From Clostridia bacterium (GTDB lineage Bacteria > Bacillota > Clostridia > Oscillospirales > Acutalibacteraceae): a stretch of DNA of 64,000 bases. Below, piece after piece: positions 17,056-25,650 of the stretch (its first letter is position 1; each line of letters opens with the position of its first letter). The stretch spans positions 1-64,000 of the forward strand of contig JAFXFF010000022.1 of the NCBI GenBank assembly GCA_017520705.1. Reading direction: 5' to 3'. The position numbers were made by a program, and so were the translations under genes. Below the pieces are notes generated by a model. The model saw only the letters and a program-made list of their open reading frames with translations. It searched no databases and was not told the DNA's origin.

Positions 17056-17842
17056 ATGCTTGTTTCGCGGATAATATGAGAATCGGCAGATGGGGGGGAT
17101 TGTTCACCCGCCAGGGGATGGAGCTGTTGCCCAGCCCGCGGCTGACGATCATCCGCGTGCCCCCTTTCTCATACACCCCGTGGGTGTAGGCGGGAAAGAA
17201 GCCTTGATCGGGGGAGAAGAGGGAGGCTCCCCCCACGCGGACGTGGCCGCCGTGGGCGTGACCGCAGATGACGATATCCCAGCCGGCATGGGCATAGTCG
17301 GCCAGATACTCGGGGCGGTGGGCCAGCACGATGGCGGGCTGCCCCGTGACGTCCAGCGGCATCGGCTTTTTCTCTCCCATACCGAAGAGCCGCAGGGTGG
17401 CGCCGTCCTTGTGCCAGTCGGCGTAGCTGTCGCTCATATAGTGCACTCCGCAGGCCTCCAGTATGCGGCGGTATGTGGGCTCCCGCCCCAGCCGTTGCTC
17501 GTGGTTGCCGGGCACGGCAAAGCAGGGGGCGATCTTGGTTAATTCCCGCGCCAGTGCGTACAGCCCCTTTTGGTCGAAATCGGTGTAGCTGTTGGTCAGG
17601 TCCCCGGGCAGGAAGATGGCGTCAAGGCGTTGCATCTGCAGTAGGCGGAGCAGACGGGGGATCGATACCACCTGATCGGGCAGATGCACGTCTGCCACCA
17701 CCGCGATCCGCGCCAGATGAAACGCCTGCGGCAGGCCGGGGCAGGTGAGGGGCACCGCCTCCACGTCGATGCGCTGATGCTTGAAATCCAGCGCCAGCGT
17801 GCTGTGGAGCAGTCGCTTGGCAAAGCTGGGCTTTTCATTCAT
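17054..17842 (-). CDS. Metallophosphoesterase, YkuE-like
   Basis: The 262-residue protein is a calcineurin-type phosphoesterase with the metal motifs in order: VVADVHL (DxH) near residue 48, GDLTNSY near 80, GNHEQR near 112, HRPEY near 173 and GHAHGGHVRV near 198. Relatives such as YkuE and YaeI act on membrane lipids or UDP-diacylglucosamine-like substrates, but the true substrate is unknown here. There is no signal peptide. AAAGGAGCG precedes ATG 17842. It follows the membrane-protein gene by 24 bases and probably shares its transcript. Confidence 0.88.
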   Translation of the reverse strand: MNEKPSFAKRLLHSTLALDFKHQRIDVEAVPLTCPGLPQAFHLARIAVVADVHLPDQVVSIPRLLRLLQMQRLDAIFLPGDLTNSYTDFDQKGLYALARELTKIAPCFAVPGNHEQRLGREPTYRRILEACGVHYMSDSYADWHKDGATLRLFGMGEKKPMPLDVTGQPAIVLAHRPEYLADYAHAGWDIVICGHAHGGHVRVGGASLFSPDQGFFPAYTHGVYEKGGTRMIVSRGLGNSSIPWRVNNPPHLPILILSAKQA

Positions 17843-17866
17843 AGGGACCGCTCCTTTCGTTTGGCG

Positions 17867-18841
17867 TTACTCCTCCGCAGCGAGGGCAGGCATCGCTTCC
17901 GTTTCCGCCGTGTTGGCGGCGGCAAGCTTCTTTTTCACCACCAAGGTGTACAGCAGGACGTAGCCCACGATGAGCACCACGGCCGCGCCCAGCCAGATCC
18001 ACATCTGCACCTGTACCGCGCCGTGCACACCGTCGATGAGACCCCGCAGGATGCCTTCCATACCCTCAGGCAGGGCGATGGCGGACCCCACCGCTGCCAG
18101 ACGGAGGGCAACGGTCGATGCCGCCAGCAGGCCGCCTGTCAGCAGGCAGTCCACACCCAGCCACAGCAGACCGCCAAAGCGGTACCAGCGGCAGGCGTAG
18201 ATGAGTGCTGCGAGCACCAGACACACACCGTAGGCGGCCCACAGCATGGCGGGGTTGAGCAGGGCGCCGATGTCGTCCACGGGGATTTCTTTCACGATCT
18301 CGGTGCGGATGGCTTTCATATCGGGCAGGGCTTTGGTTATTTCTTCCGCGTCCCGTTCAACGGTCTCCACGATTTGGGCTTTCAGCTCCTCTTTTTTGAG
18401 GGGTGCGTCGGTCATCTCCACCGCGATATCGGCCAGATCGTCCGCGTGCTCCTTGACGATGTCCACCAACGCATCGGCGGTGAGTTGAAGGTTGGTCTCC
18501 TGTCCGGTGAGCAGATTGGCCGAATCGGCGGCCAGCAGGTCGATGATTTCGTCTGCGGCATCGCTCTGCATCAGCTGACCCACCGCGTCCGTGGAGATGT
18601 CCAGCTCTTCGATGTTTTCCTTGACGATCTCATTTTTCAGTATGACCTCTTCAAAGTCCACACTCTCCACCAGCTCCACCACGGTGGTACGGAGCATTTC
18701 GCCGATGGACTTGGCGGATACGCTTTGGATCACCACACCATAGAGGGAGGCGGCCAGCAAACTTGCAATCAGCAGGACGCTGAGGATTACCGCCGCGATG
18801 GCGGTGAGAATATTCACGGCGATATGACGTTTCTTTAGCAT
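17867..18841 (-). CDS. Membrane protein of unknown function, four TM segments
   Basis: The 324-residue protein has one N-terminal membrane segment (VNILTAIAAVILSVLLIASL), an acidic extracytoplasmic region of about 160 residues rich in short helical repeats, and three C-terminal membrane segments ending in an Ala/Glu-rich tail. I do not recognise the family. ATG 18841, with GAGG upstream, is preferred over a longer frame starting at 18955, which would run through the promoter. It is transcribed leftward from a TTGTTT-TATAAT promoter, with the metallophosphoesterase gene next. Confidence 0.8.
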   Translation of the reverse strand: MLKKRHIAVNILTAIAAVILSVLLIASLLAASLYGVVIQSVSAKSIGEMLRTTVVELVESVDFEEVILKNEIVKENIEELDISTDAVGQLMQSDAADEIIDLLAADSANLLTGQETNLQLTADALVDIVKEHADDLADIAVEMTDAPLKKEELKAQIVETVERDAEEITKALPDMKAIRTEIVKEIPVDDIGALLNPAMLWAAYGVCLVLAALIYACRWYRFGGLLWLGVDCLLTGGLLAASTVALRLAAVGSAIALPEGMEGILRGLIDGVHGAVQVQMWIWLGAAVVLIVGYVLLYTLVVKKKLAAANTAETEAMPALAAEE

Positions 18842-18884
18842 ACACGGTCCTCGTTTCTTCGGGATTATTCCTAGATTTATTCGC

Positions 18885-18913
18885 ATTATAGCATATTCTT
18901 TCAGTAAAAACAA
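18885..18913 (-). promoter_or_regulatory. Promoter of the leftward membrane-protein gene
   Basis: Minus strand: TTGTTT (18913-18908), 17-bp spacer, extended TGcTATAAT (-10 at 18890-18885). Confidence 0.8.
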
Positions 18914-18945
18914 CGGGTTTTTGTCCGGATTTTCCCGTTTTTCCC

Positions 18946-18988
18946 TTGACAGCATTAAAAGATACCTATATAATCAATGTTAGGTATC
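18946..18988 (+). promoter_or_regulatory. Consensus promoter with flanking dyad, upstream of the small peptide gene
   Basis: Perfect TTGACA (18946-18951), 17-bp spacer, TATAAT (18969-18974). An 8-bp inverted repeat, GATACCTA (18961-18968) and TAGGTATC (18981-18988), flanks the -10 box symmetrically, as expected of an operator. Confidence 0.85.
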
Positions 18989-19043
18989 CCTGTTCCAAGA
19001 ATGAGTTTCATAAAAATACGACGCGGAAAGGAGAGACCCCGAC

Positions 19044-19157
19044 ATGAAGCTGTACATCGCCCCTGCTTTGGAGACCCTGTCCTTCACTTCCATGGAGGCC
19101 ATCGGTGCCGAGCTGGATGGCAGCAAGACCTTTAATGACGGTGAGTTGGAGTGGTAA
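19044..19157 (+). CDS. Acidic 37-residue peptide
   Basis: A complete small frame, MKLYIAPALETLSFTSMEAI followed by GAELDGSKTFNDGELEW, starts at ATG 19044 behind a GGAAAGGAGAG ribosome site. It sits 70 bases downstream of a perfect promoter. It has no cysteine or membrane segment. The start resembles short MKxYxAPxxExxxF peptides that I have seen in other Clostridia without known function. It precedes the CBM-repeat protein gene by 141 bases with no terminator, so both are likely co-transcribed. That spacer holds a hairpin (19232-19248, arms ACGGAAT/ATTCCGT). Whether it is a regulator, leader or a secreted peptide is unknown. Confidence 0.65.
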   Translation: MKLYIAPALETLSFTSMEAIGAELDGSKTFNDGELEW

Positions 19158-19298
19158 CCGATTCATAGAATCGCTTTCCCTTCAGGGACTATCGTATGCC
19201 GCCTCCTGAGAAGGCGCCCCCTTTTCCCGAAACGGAATACGATTCCGTCACGCGAAACCCCATCGCAAACCCCAAAAAATTTTAGGAGGAAAACAATT

Positions 19299-22200
19299 AT
19301 GAACATGCGTAAAATCATTGCCGTTCTGGCTGCTATGCTGCTGCTGTGCGCCGCCATTCCTATGGCTGCCGTCTCTGTGGCTGCGGCTGATGCGGTTCTG
19401 AGCTTGGATTTCGAGGATGGCAACGCCAAGCTCTCCAACGCCGTTATTTGCGACACTCAGGTCGGTAGCGGCACCAAAAGCATTCAGTTGGATTGCAGTA
19501 CCACCAACTATGCTCAGGTTTACACCTATCTGAACCTGAAGGCCAACACCGACTATGTCGTTAACTTCAAGGCTTTCAGCACCAAGACGGCTGGCATTAG
19601 TGTCTATTTGTTGAACACCAGCTGGAGCAGCATTATGAAGGCCCCCGTTACCATCAACAATAATAACTGGGCCGAGTACACCGTTACGGTGAACCCCGGC
19701 GACAACACTACTGTTGTGTTCGGTTTGCAGTCCGGTTGGGCTGCTACCGAAGGCCTGATGTACTATTTCGACGATATCACCGTTATCGAGAAGTCTGCTT
19801 ACAAGCCTTCCTATGACGGCGGCAATGCGGTTCTCGATAAGGATTTCGAGGATGGCAATGCCTTTTTCAGCAAAGCTGTTATCTCTCAGGAGGCAGCCAA
19901 CGGCAGCAACAGCGCCGCGCTGGATTGCGGCACTGCCAACTACGCTCAGATTTACACCTACCTGAATTTGACCGCTAACACGGATTACATCGTCAGCTTT
20001 AAGGCCAAGGCCAGCAGCAACAATCTCGGCATCTCTATCAACTTTTTGAATGGTAGTTGGGCCGGCATCATGAACAAAAAGGTGACCCTCAACACGAGCT
20101 GGGTTGAGTACACCGTGCTGATGAATCCCGGCGACAACACTACTGTTGTGTTCGGCTTCCAGTCCGGTTGGAGCGCTACCGAAGGCCTGATGTGCTACTT
20201 TGATGACGTTATCGTGAGTGCCGTTCCCGAAGAGCCCGGCGTCCCCGTTGAGCCTTCTTTCGACGGCTATGTTACCAACGGCGACTTTGAGACCGGCGAC
20301 CTGACCGGTTGGAAGAATAGCTACAACGGTGTGGTTCAGTCTGACATCGTCCACAGCGGTTCTTATGCTCACAAGAGCAGCAACACCGCCTCCAAGTATC
20401 AGGGTATGATGCAGCAGAACCCCATCGCTGTAAAGGCCAACACGGATTATGTTGTGACCTTCTGGTACTACTACGTGGGCGAGAACGCTACCGGTAGCGC
20501 TGCCTCTTTCTACCTGTATGCCCAGACCACGGATAATGCGACCAACATCAAGAGCATCACCAACTATCCCGCTGCTGCCAACACCTGGTATCAGGTGACG
20601 CTGCAGTTCAATTCCGGCGACAACACTGAGCTTGCTCTGGTGTGGTCCAACCGTATGGCGAATGACGGCGGCACTTACTACTTTGATGATGTTAAGCTCG
20701 CAGAGCTTTCTTTCGACGGCTACATCTACAATGGCGGCTTTGAGGCCGATACCGCAAAGTGGAAGACCGATTCTTCCGCTTCTCTGGTTACCGACGATGT
20801 TTACGAGGGCAACCAGGCTCTGAAGCTGAGCAACACCGGCTACTATGCCAGTGCTGCTACTCAGACCGTGACCGTTAAGGCCAACACCGTCTATGAGCTG
20901 ACCTGGAACAGCAAACGTCTGTCCGGCACCGGCGCCTTCAATGTGATCCTGTGCCAGACCGTTTCTCCCTGGGCCAACTTCACCCAGGTGGCTGGTCAGA
21001 ACTGGATGAACGAGACCTCCGGCAACTGGGTTTCCAACTCTTTCACTGTTAACACCGGCGACAATACTCAGATGCTGATCAAATGGACCTCCGAGCGTGC
21101 CGGTGATGCCGGTGAGATCCTGATTGATAACATTAAGCTGGTTGAGGTGAAGGATCCTTCTTACGACGGCTACATCTACAACGGCGACTTCGAGATTGGC
21201 AAACTGGGTGCTTGGACCAACCTGTGGGGTTCCTGCCCCACCGCTGAGGTGATCGAGGGCGGTAAGGACAGCGACTACGCTCTGAACGTGGTTTCCGGCA
21301 AGTGGAAGCACGTGCGTCAGACCGGTATCGCCGTTGAGCCCAACACCGGCTATAAGATCACCGCTTGGGCTAAGAATGCCAAGAATATGTCCCTGCTGGT
21401 CAAGGACGGCGGCGACACCAAGGATCTGAAGAACGTTGGCGTCAATGCCGGCGACGAGTGGACCGAGTTTACCGGTTATTTCAATTCCGGTGATTACTCC
21501 ACCATCATCTTCTCTCTGATGGGCGGCGCCGATGAGGCCTACGGCATCTTCGATAACGTCTCCATCTCTCTCTGCGAGCACGAGTACGACGCTGATTGCG
21601 ACGCTGACTGCAACAACTGCGGCGCGACCCGCGAGGCTTCTCACAGCTACTTCTATCCCTGCGATCCCGTTTGCCAGATCTGCTACGAGGTCACCAACCC
21701 CGACGCCGCTCACAGCATCGTGGCTGTGGAGGCTAAGGACGCCACCTGCACCGAGAACGGCAACATCGCCTATTGGTACTGTGAGCATTGCGGCGCCTGC
21801 TGGGCTGACGAGGCTCTTACCCAGGTCACCAACCATCTGAGCGTCGTTGTTCCCACCATCGAGCACTCCTATGACAACATCTACGACGCCGCCTGCAATG
21901 TCTGCGGTGGCGTGCGTGAGGTTCCCCAGCTGCCTGTCGAGTTCGGCGGCAAGTCCATCTCTGAGGATGTCAGCGGTCTGGCCTTCAAGTATGATCTGGC
22001 CATTGAGGGCGTTGCCATCAAGGGCAACACCTACAATCAGGCTGATTTCACCAACGCTACCTTTAACGGCCACAAGCTGCTGGAGGTTGGCGTGATCGCC
22101 TCCAACGGTCAGTCCTCCACTAAGATCCAGGGCGTGCACATGTGCGAGCTGGAGGGTGGCGTTGCCTCCTTCGTGTATCGCGTTGTCAACATTCCCGCGG

Positions 22201-22316
22201 ATAAGCTGGATGCCGAGATCACTATGACTCCCTACTACGTCGTGGAGATCGACGGCGTGGAGACCACCGTCTACGGTGAGGCTATGGTCGGTTCCTACGC
22301 TGAGATTGCCGGCTAA
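19299..22316 (+). CDS. Large secreted protein with tandem carbohydrate-binding-like modules
   Basis: The 1005-residue protein has a signal peptide with cleavage expected near SVAAADA (residue 30). Five jelly-roll CBM-like modules follow, at about residues 36-165, 176-305, 325-470, 475-620 and 625-755. The first two are close copies (NYAQVYTYLNLKANTDYVV against NYAQIYTYLNLTANTDYIV), and the others start with Y(I/V)xNGxFE. Next comes a cysteine-rich region, 760-875, with CxxCG pairs, and a final beta domain. There is no catalytic domain, LPXTG motif or SLH domain. A role in binding glycans at or near the cell surface is inference. TAGGAGG precedes ATG 19299. Confidence 0.88.
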   Translation: MNMRKIIAVLAAMLLLCAAIPMAAVSVAAADAVLSLDFEDGNAKLSNAVICDTQVGSGTKSIQLDCSTTNYAQVYTYLNLKANTDYVVNFKAFSTKTAGISVYLLNTSWSSIMKAPVTINNNNWAEYTVTVNPGDNTTVVFGLQSGWAATEGLMYYFDDITVIEKSAYKPSYDGGNAVLDKDFEDGNAFFSKAVISQEAANGSNSAALDCGTANYAQIYTYLNLTANTDYIVSFKAKASSNNLGISINFLNGSWAGIMNKKVTLNTSWVEYTVLMNPGDNTTVVFGFQSGWSATEGLMCYFDDVIVSAVPEEPGVPVEPSFDGYVTNGDFETGDLTGWKNSYNGVVQSDIVHSGSYAHKSSNTASKYQGMMQQNPIAVKANTDYVVTFWYYYVGENATGSAASFYLYAQTTDNATNIKSITNYPAAANTWYQVTLQFNSGDNTELALVWSNRMANDGGTYYFDDVKLAELSFDGYIYNGGFEADTAKWKTDSSASLVTDDVYEGNQALKLSNTGYYASAATQTVTVKANTVYELTWNSKRLSGTGAFNVILCQTVSPWANFTQVAGQNWMNETSGNWVSNSFTVNTGDNTQMLIKWTSERAGDAGEILIDNIKLVEVKDPSYDGYIYNGDFEIGKLGAWTNLWGSCPTAEVIEGGKDSDYALNVVSGKWKHVRQTGIAVEPNTGYKITAWAKNAKNMSLLVKDGGDTKDLKNVGVNAGDEWTEFTGYFNSGDYSTIIFSLMGGADEAYGIFDNVSISLCEHEYDADCDADCNNCGATREASHSYFYPCDPVCQICYEVTNPDAAHSIVAVEAKDATCTENGNIAYWYCEHCGACWADEALTQVTNHLSVVVPTIEHSYDNIYDAACNVCGGVREVPQLPVEFGGKSISEDVSGLAFKYDLAIEGVAIKGNTYNQADFTNATFNGHKLLEVGVIASNGQSSTKIQGVHMCELEGGVASFVYRVVNIPADKLDAEITMTPYYVVEIDGVETTVYGEAMVGSYAEIAG

Positions 22317-22351
22317 TTTCATCCGGCACCGCTATTAGTTAAATAGCCCCG

Positions 22352-22384
22352 ACCCCCACGGAGAAATCCGTGGGGGTTTTTCTT
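22352..22384 (+). terminator. Intrinsic terminator of the CBM-repeat protein gene
   Basis: Stem ACCCCCACGGA/TCCGTGGGGGT, loop GAAA, T-run. Confidence 0.93.
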
Positions 22385-22400
22385 TGCAAAAAAATTATGG

Positions 22401-22429
22401 TTGTGCTCCGCGAAAAAGTATGCTATACT
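22401..22429 (+). promoter_or_regulatory. Promoter of the phosphoglucomutase gene
   Basis: TTGTGC (22401-22406), 17-bp spacer, TATACT (22424-22429). Confidence 0.7.
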
Positions 22430-22478
22430 GATTTTAATATAGGCCAATAGGGCTAATTTTGAAATCGGAGGGATCTAT

Positions 22479-24206
22479 ATGATGGATATTATGGCAAAAT
22501 ATGAGCTGTGGTGTCAGCGCGCTACCGAGGACGCCGACGTGGCGGCGGAGTTGGCTTCTGTGGCAGGTAACGACGCGGAGATCCGCGACCGCTTCTACCG
22601 TGAGCTCGCCTTCGGTACCGGTGGTTTGCGTGGCGTGATTGGCGCCGGCTCCAACCGTATGAACATCTACACTGTGCGCAAGGCCACCCAGGGCCTCGCC
22701 AACTACCTGAACGCCCGTTACGAGTCCTCTGCCGTGGCGGTGTCCTTCGACTCCCGTATCAAGTCCGACGTCTTCGCCCGCGAGGCCGCCTGCGTGCTGG
22801 CTGCCGCCGGCATCACCGTCCACCTGTTCCCCCAGCTGGAGCCCACCCCCGTGCTCAGCTATGCCGTGCGCTATTACGGCACCCAGGCGGGCATTATGGT
22901 CACCGCCTCTCACAACCCCGCCAAGTACAACGGCTATAAGTGCTACGGCCCCGACGGCTGCCAGATGACCGATGCCGACGCCGGCGACGTGCTGGGTTAT
23001 ATCAATCAGGTCGACCTTTTTGAAGACGTACATACCATGCCTTATGACGAGGCGGTTGCCGCCGGCCTCATCAAGCTCATCGGCGACGAGCTGCTGGAGA
23101 GTTTTACTCAGCAGGTGCTGGCCCAGCAGGTCAATCCCGGCGTGTCCGCCGAGGCGGGTCTGCGTCTGGTGTACACCCCCCTCAACGGCACCGGCAACCT
23201 GCCCGTCCGTGAGATTCTCCGCCGCGTGGGAATCAAAGAGGTGTCCATTGTTCCCGAGCAGGAGTTGCCGGATGGCAATTTCCCCACCGCTCCTTTCCCC
23301 AACCCCGAGATTCGTCAGGCCTTCGAGTGCGCCCTGAAGCTGGCTAAGTCTATGGACACCCCCGCCGACCTGCTGCTGGCCACCGACCCTGACTGCGACC
23401 GCGTGGGCATCGCCGTGTGGAACGGCGAGGACTACACCCTGATGAGCGGTAACGAGGTGGGCTGTCTCTTGCTGGATTACGTGGTGTCCTGCCGCAAGGC
23501 AAACGGCACCCTGCCCGCGGACCCCGTGGTCATCAAGACCATCGTCACCACCAATATGGCCAAGTCTATTGCCAATAAGTACGGCTGCGAGCTGCGCGAC
23601 CTGCTCACCGGCTTTAAGTACATCGGCGAGCAGATCGGCGTACTGGAGGCGGAGGGGCGTGCCGACCGCTACGTCATCGGCTTTGAGGAGAGCTACGGCT
23701 ATCTGGCCGGCTCCTACGTCCGCGATAAGGACGCCGTCGTCGCCTCTATGCTGATCGTGGAGATGGCCTCTTACTATCATAAGCAGGGCATTTCCCTCCT
23801 GCAGCGGATGGAGCAGCTCTATCAGGAGCATGGCTTCTATCGCAACGCCCTGGTCAACGTGGCTTTCGAGGGCGAGCAGGGTATGCACGATATGGACCGC
23901 CTGATGAGCGGCCTGCGTGAGAATCCTCCCGCCGAGATTGCCGGCCTCAAGGTGCTGGCCTGCGCCGACTACGGCCTGCGGGTCGCCACCGACCTCACCA
24001 CCGGTGACCGCACCCCCCTGACCCTGCCCAAGTCCAACGTGTTGGCCTACACCCTGGAGGGTGGCGCGGGTCTCATCATCCGCCCCTCCGGCACCGAGCC
24101 CAAGGTCAAGGGCTACGTCACCGCCATCGGCGAGACCCCCGAGATCGCCGCCGCCTGCGAGGCCACCCTGTGTGTCGCCGCCGAGGCCATTATGAAGAAC
24201 GTGTAA
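22479..24206 (+). CDS. pgcA: Phosphoglucomutase / phosphomannomutase
   Basis: The 575-residue enzyme interconverts hexose 1- and 6-phosphates. Features in order are RELAFGTGGLRGVIGAGSNRMN near residue 46, the phosphoserine loop IMVTASHNPAKYNGYK near 139, the metal loop TDPDCDRVGIAV near 303, the sugar loop GFEESYGYL near 405 and the phosphate loop RPSGTEPKVKGY near 535. The size matches the PgcA type that makes glucose 1-phosphate for UDP-glucose and glycolipids. ATG 22479 and a second ATG two codons on are both possible behind CGGAGGGA. The gene is monocistronic. Confidence 0.94.
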   Translation: MMDIMAKYELWCQRATEDADVAAELASVAGNDAEIRDRFYRELAFGTGGLRGVIGAGSNRMNIYTVRKATQGLANYLNARYESSAVAVSFDSRIKSDVFAREAACVLAAAGITVHLFPQLEPTPVLSYAVRYYGTQAGIMVTASHNPAKYNGYKCYGPDGCQMTDADAGDVLGYINQVDLFEDVHTMPYDEAVAAGLIKLIGDELLESFTQQVLAQQVNPGVSAEAGLRLVYTPLNGTGNLPVREILRRVGIKEVSIVPEQELPDGNFPTAPFPNPEIRQAFECALKLAKSMDTPADLLLATDPDCDRVGIAVWNGEDYTLMSGNEVGCLLLDYVVSCRKANGTLPADPVVIKTIVTTNMAKSIANKYGCELRDLLTGFKYIGEQIGVLEAEGRADRYVIGFEESYGYLAGSYVRDKDAVVASMLIVEMASYYHKQGISLLQRMEQLYQEHGFYRNALVNVAFEGEQGMHDMDRLMSGLRENPPAEIAGLKVLACADYGLRVATDLTTGDRTPLTLPKSNVLAYTLEGGAGLIIRPSGTEPKVKGYVTAIGETPEIAAACEATLCVAAEAIMKNV

Positions 24207-24214
24207 TGCATCTC

Positions 24215-24248
24215 AAAACCTCCCCTTGTTTTCAAGGGGAGGTTTTTT
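24215..24248 (+). terminator. Intrinsic terminator of pgcA
   Basis: Stem AAAACCTCCCCTT/AAGGGGAGGTTTT and T-run. Confidence 0.92.
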
Positions 24249-24274
24249 GCTTTGATCTATCCCATTGTTACACC

Positions 24275-24322
24275 GTAGGGGCGGTCTGTGACCGCCCGCG
24301 GGCGAACACAGTTCGCCCCTAC
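24275..24322. repeat. 48-bp GTAGGGGCG palindromic element, copy 1
   Basis: The ends GTAGGGGCG and CGCCCCTAC are inverted repeats around an internal CGCCCGCGGGCG core. A copy with four mismatches lies at 47,063-47,110. From 24,323 to 24,537 I see no gene or other structure. Confidence 0.85.
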
Positions 24323-24537
24323 TACGCGCAGGTGTTTTTGTGCACTTCGCAAAAAAAGTGGGTGAAAATTGTGCATTGCTCCAAAATTTGCCGTCGCGTG
24401 TTGACAGGATAGCGCTCGTGTGCGATGATGAAATAGGAAAAAGTTTAAAAATTAAAGATCGTGCCGCAAGAGAGCCGTTTCCATCGTTATTATATACAGA
24501 GGCGATGCACTTGTGTTGGTAAGCGAGACAAATTGTA

Positions 24538-24587
24538 ACACAAGACAACCGTCCCCCTGTGTGTGAGAGAACCGTCCCCTTGTGTGC
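24538..24587. repeat. Short repeat pair with AACCGTCCCC core
   Basis: Two direct copies of the (G/A)ACCGTCCCC-yTGTGTG motif, the first preceded by ACACAAG. Related palindromic copies stand at 25,024-25,061 and 25,378-25,411. Confidence 0.7.
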
Positions 24588-24621
24588 GCATGGTTATTAT
24601 ATGTGATAAGGAGGAGCAACA

Positions 24622-25023
24622 ATGAGAAAAGCGAAATGGGTATGTGTGGTTGTTCTGAATGTAGTTCTCGTACTTGTTTTACTCATTGTGCTCTACACGA
24701 AACAGCAGTTTGCCAATAGGCCGGTCAATCAACCTTTCACCAAATGGGTTTCCGAGGATGAAACTATTGTTTTTGAAACCGATGCGAATGGCGCCGGTTG
24801 TGGAACTATGGTCATTCAAGACGAAATTTTAGATATACGTTTTGCGACCGGTTTAGATAGGGACATTGGCGTTTATGTAATCACAGAAGATGGACGCACA
24901 GAATTGGTTGAGATGTGGGTTGGACGCTTTAATAAAGCAGATCGATTTATTGCGGTCGTTTCTGATGAAACAACCTACTTTAAAAAAGGAGATCGGATTA
25001 CCTTTCATCGGGTTAATAAATAG
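24622..25023 (+). CDS. Small single-TM extracytoplasmic protein, AT-rich
   Basis: The 133-residue product has an N-terminal membrane segment (VVLNVVLVLVLLIVLYT) and an extracytoplasmic beta-rich domain with DETIVFETDANGAGCGTM, EDGRTELVEMWVG and KKGDRITFHRV. It is unrecognised but resembles small membrane-anchored ligand-binding or immunity-type proteins. AAGGAGGAGC precedes ATG 24622. No good promoter is visible. The gene lies in an AT-rich patch bracketed by the AACCGTCCCC repeats, suggesting acquired DNA. Confidence 0.75.
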   Translation: MRKAKWVCVVVLNVVLVLVLLIVLYTKQQFANRPVNQPFTKWVSEDETIVFETDANGAGCGTMVIQDEILDIRFATGLDRDIGVYVITEDGRTELVEMWVGRFNKADRFIAVVSDETTYFKKGDRITFHRVNK

Positions 25024-25061
25024 ACACAAGCGATAACACAAGGAGACGGTTCTCTTGTGTT
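25024..25061. repeat. Palindromic ACACAAG...CTTGTGT repeat between two small genes
   Basis: ACACAAG (25037-25043) and CTTGTGT (25054-25060) enclose GAGACGGTTCT. A second ACACAAG half-site lies just upstream at 25,024. It belongs to the same family as the copies at 24,538 and 25,378. Confidence 0.75.
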
Positions 25062-25081
25062 CATATGAGGGAGGAAACCTG

Positions 25082-25378
25082 ATGCAGCGCAAAGTAGATA
25101 GAAATATTTTTATCCTGTGCTTGATTGGTGCAGTTGTTGGGATAGGAAGTTTTTTCTTTTATCAATTACCATTAATGATCATATTAGTGGAGGCCGCCCT
25201 CTTTGTCCCATGGTCTATTTGTTGGTATAAAAAATACTCGCTGTTGCTACAATGGGTTGTAACATTAACCTCTGTGTTTGCTTGGATTTTAGTGGTGCTT
25301 GTTATTGGTTATCTTGCTCAACAATTCGAATGGGCAAAACACATATTCTTGTTTCCTTATTACTCAAAATACATGTAA
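25082..25378 (+). CDS. Small membrane protein, three TM segments
   Basis: The 98-residue product has three hydrophobic segments (ILCLIGAVVGIGSFFFY, PLMIILVEAALFVPWSI and WVVTLTSVFAWILVVLVIGYLA) and no known motif. ATG 25082 follows GGGAGGAAACCTG. The longer frame from 25,055 would overlap the palindromic repeat and lacks a ribosome site. It lies 58 bases after the previous small gene and shares its AT-rich composition, so the two may form one unit. I do not recognise a function. Confidence 0.65.
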   Translation: MQRKVDRNIFILCLIGAVVGIGSFFFYQLPLMIILVEAALFVPWSICWYKKYSLLLQWVVTLTSVFAWILVVLVIGYLAQQFEWAKHIFLFPYYSKYM

Positions 25379-25411
25379 CACAAAAATACAAGAGAACGGT
25401 TCTCTTGTTTG
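25378..25411. repeat. Perfect palindromic copy of the AACGGTTCTC repeat
   Basis: Perfect 10-bp arms ACAAGAGAAC (25388-25397) and GTTCTCTTGT (25399-25408) around one G, directly after the stop codon of the small membrane protein gene. Confidence 0.8.
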
Positions 25412-25452
25412 AGCCGAAAAAATCTTTTTCTTCCAAAAAATTTTTAACGCAA

Positions 25453-25488
25453 AAAAAGCGGCTGTTCCGTGGGAACAGCCGCTTTTTC
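25453..25488 (+). terminator. Intrinsic terminator after the small membrane protein genes
   Basis: Stem AAGCGGCTGTTCC/GGAACAGCCGCTT and T-run, with an A-run on the other side. Confidence 0.9.
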
Positions 25489-25615
25489 TTATAAATATAG
25501 GTATAATAGAAGGGCATCGAAAATTCTTTCGATGCCCCAACAGATACCATTATAGCACACTTTCCGTCAAAGGTGTTAGTAAAAGTTTGAGCCATTTTTT
25601 TGGGCATTTTGTGCA

Positions 25616-25644
25616 TAGACAAAGGCCCTTGCATCGGGTATACT
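25616..25644 (+). promoter_or_regulatory. Promoter of the candidate non-coding RNA
   Basis: TAGACA (25616-25621), 17-bp spacer, TATACT (25639-25644). No gene with a normal frame follows for 500 bases. Confidence 0.7.
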
Positions 25645-25650
25645 GAAGCC

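Noticed and set aside
19248..22322. Open frame of 1024 codons on the minus strand
   Set aside because: It is exactly antisense to the CBM-repeat protein, has no ribosome site, and reads as low-complexity Gly/Val/His from GC-rich codon shadows.
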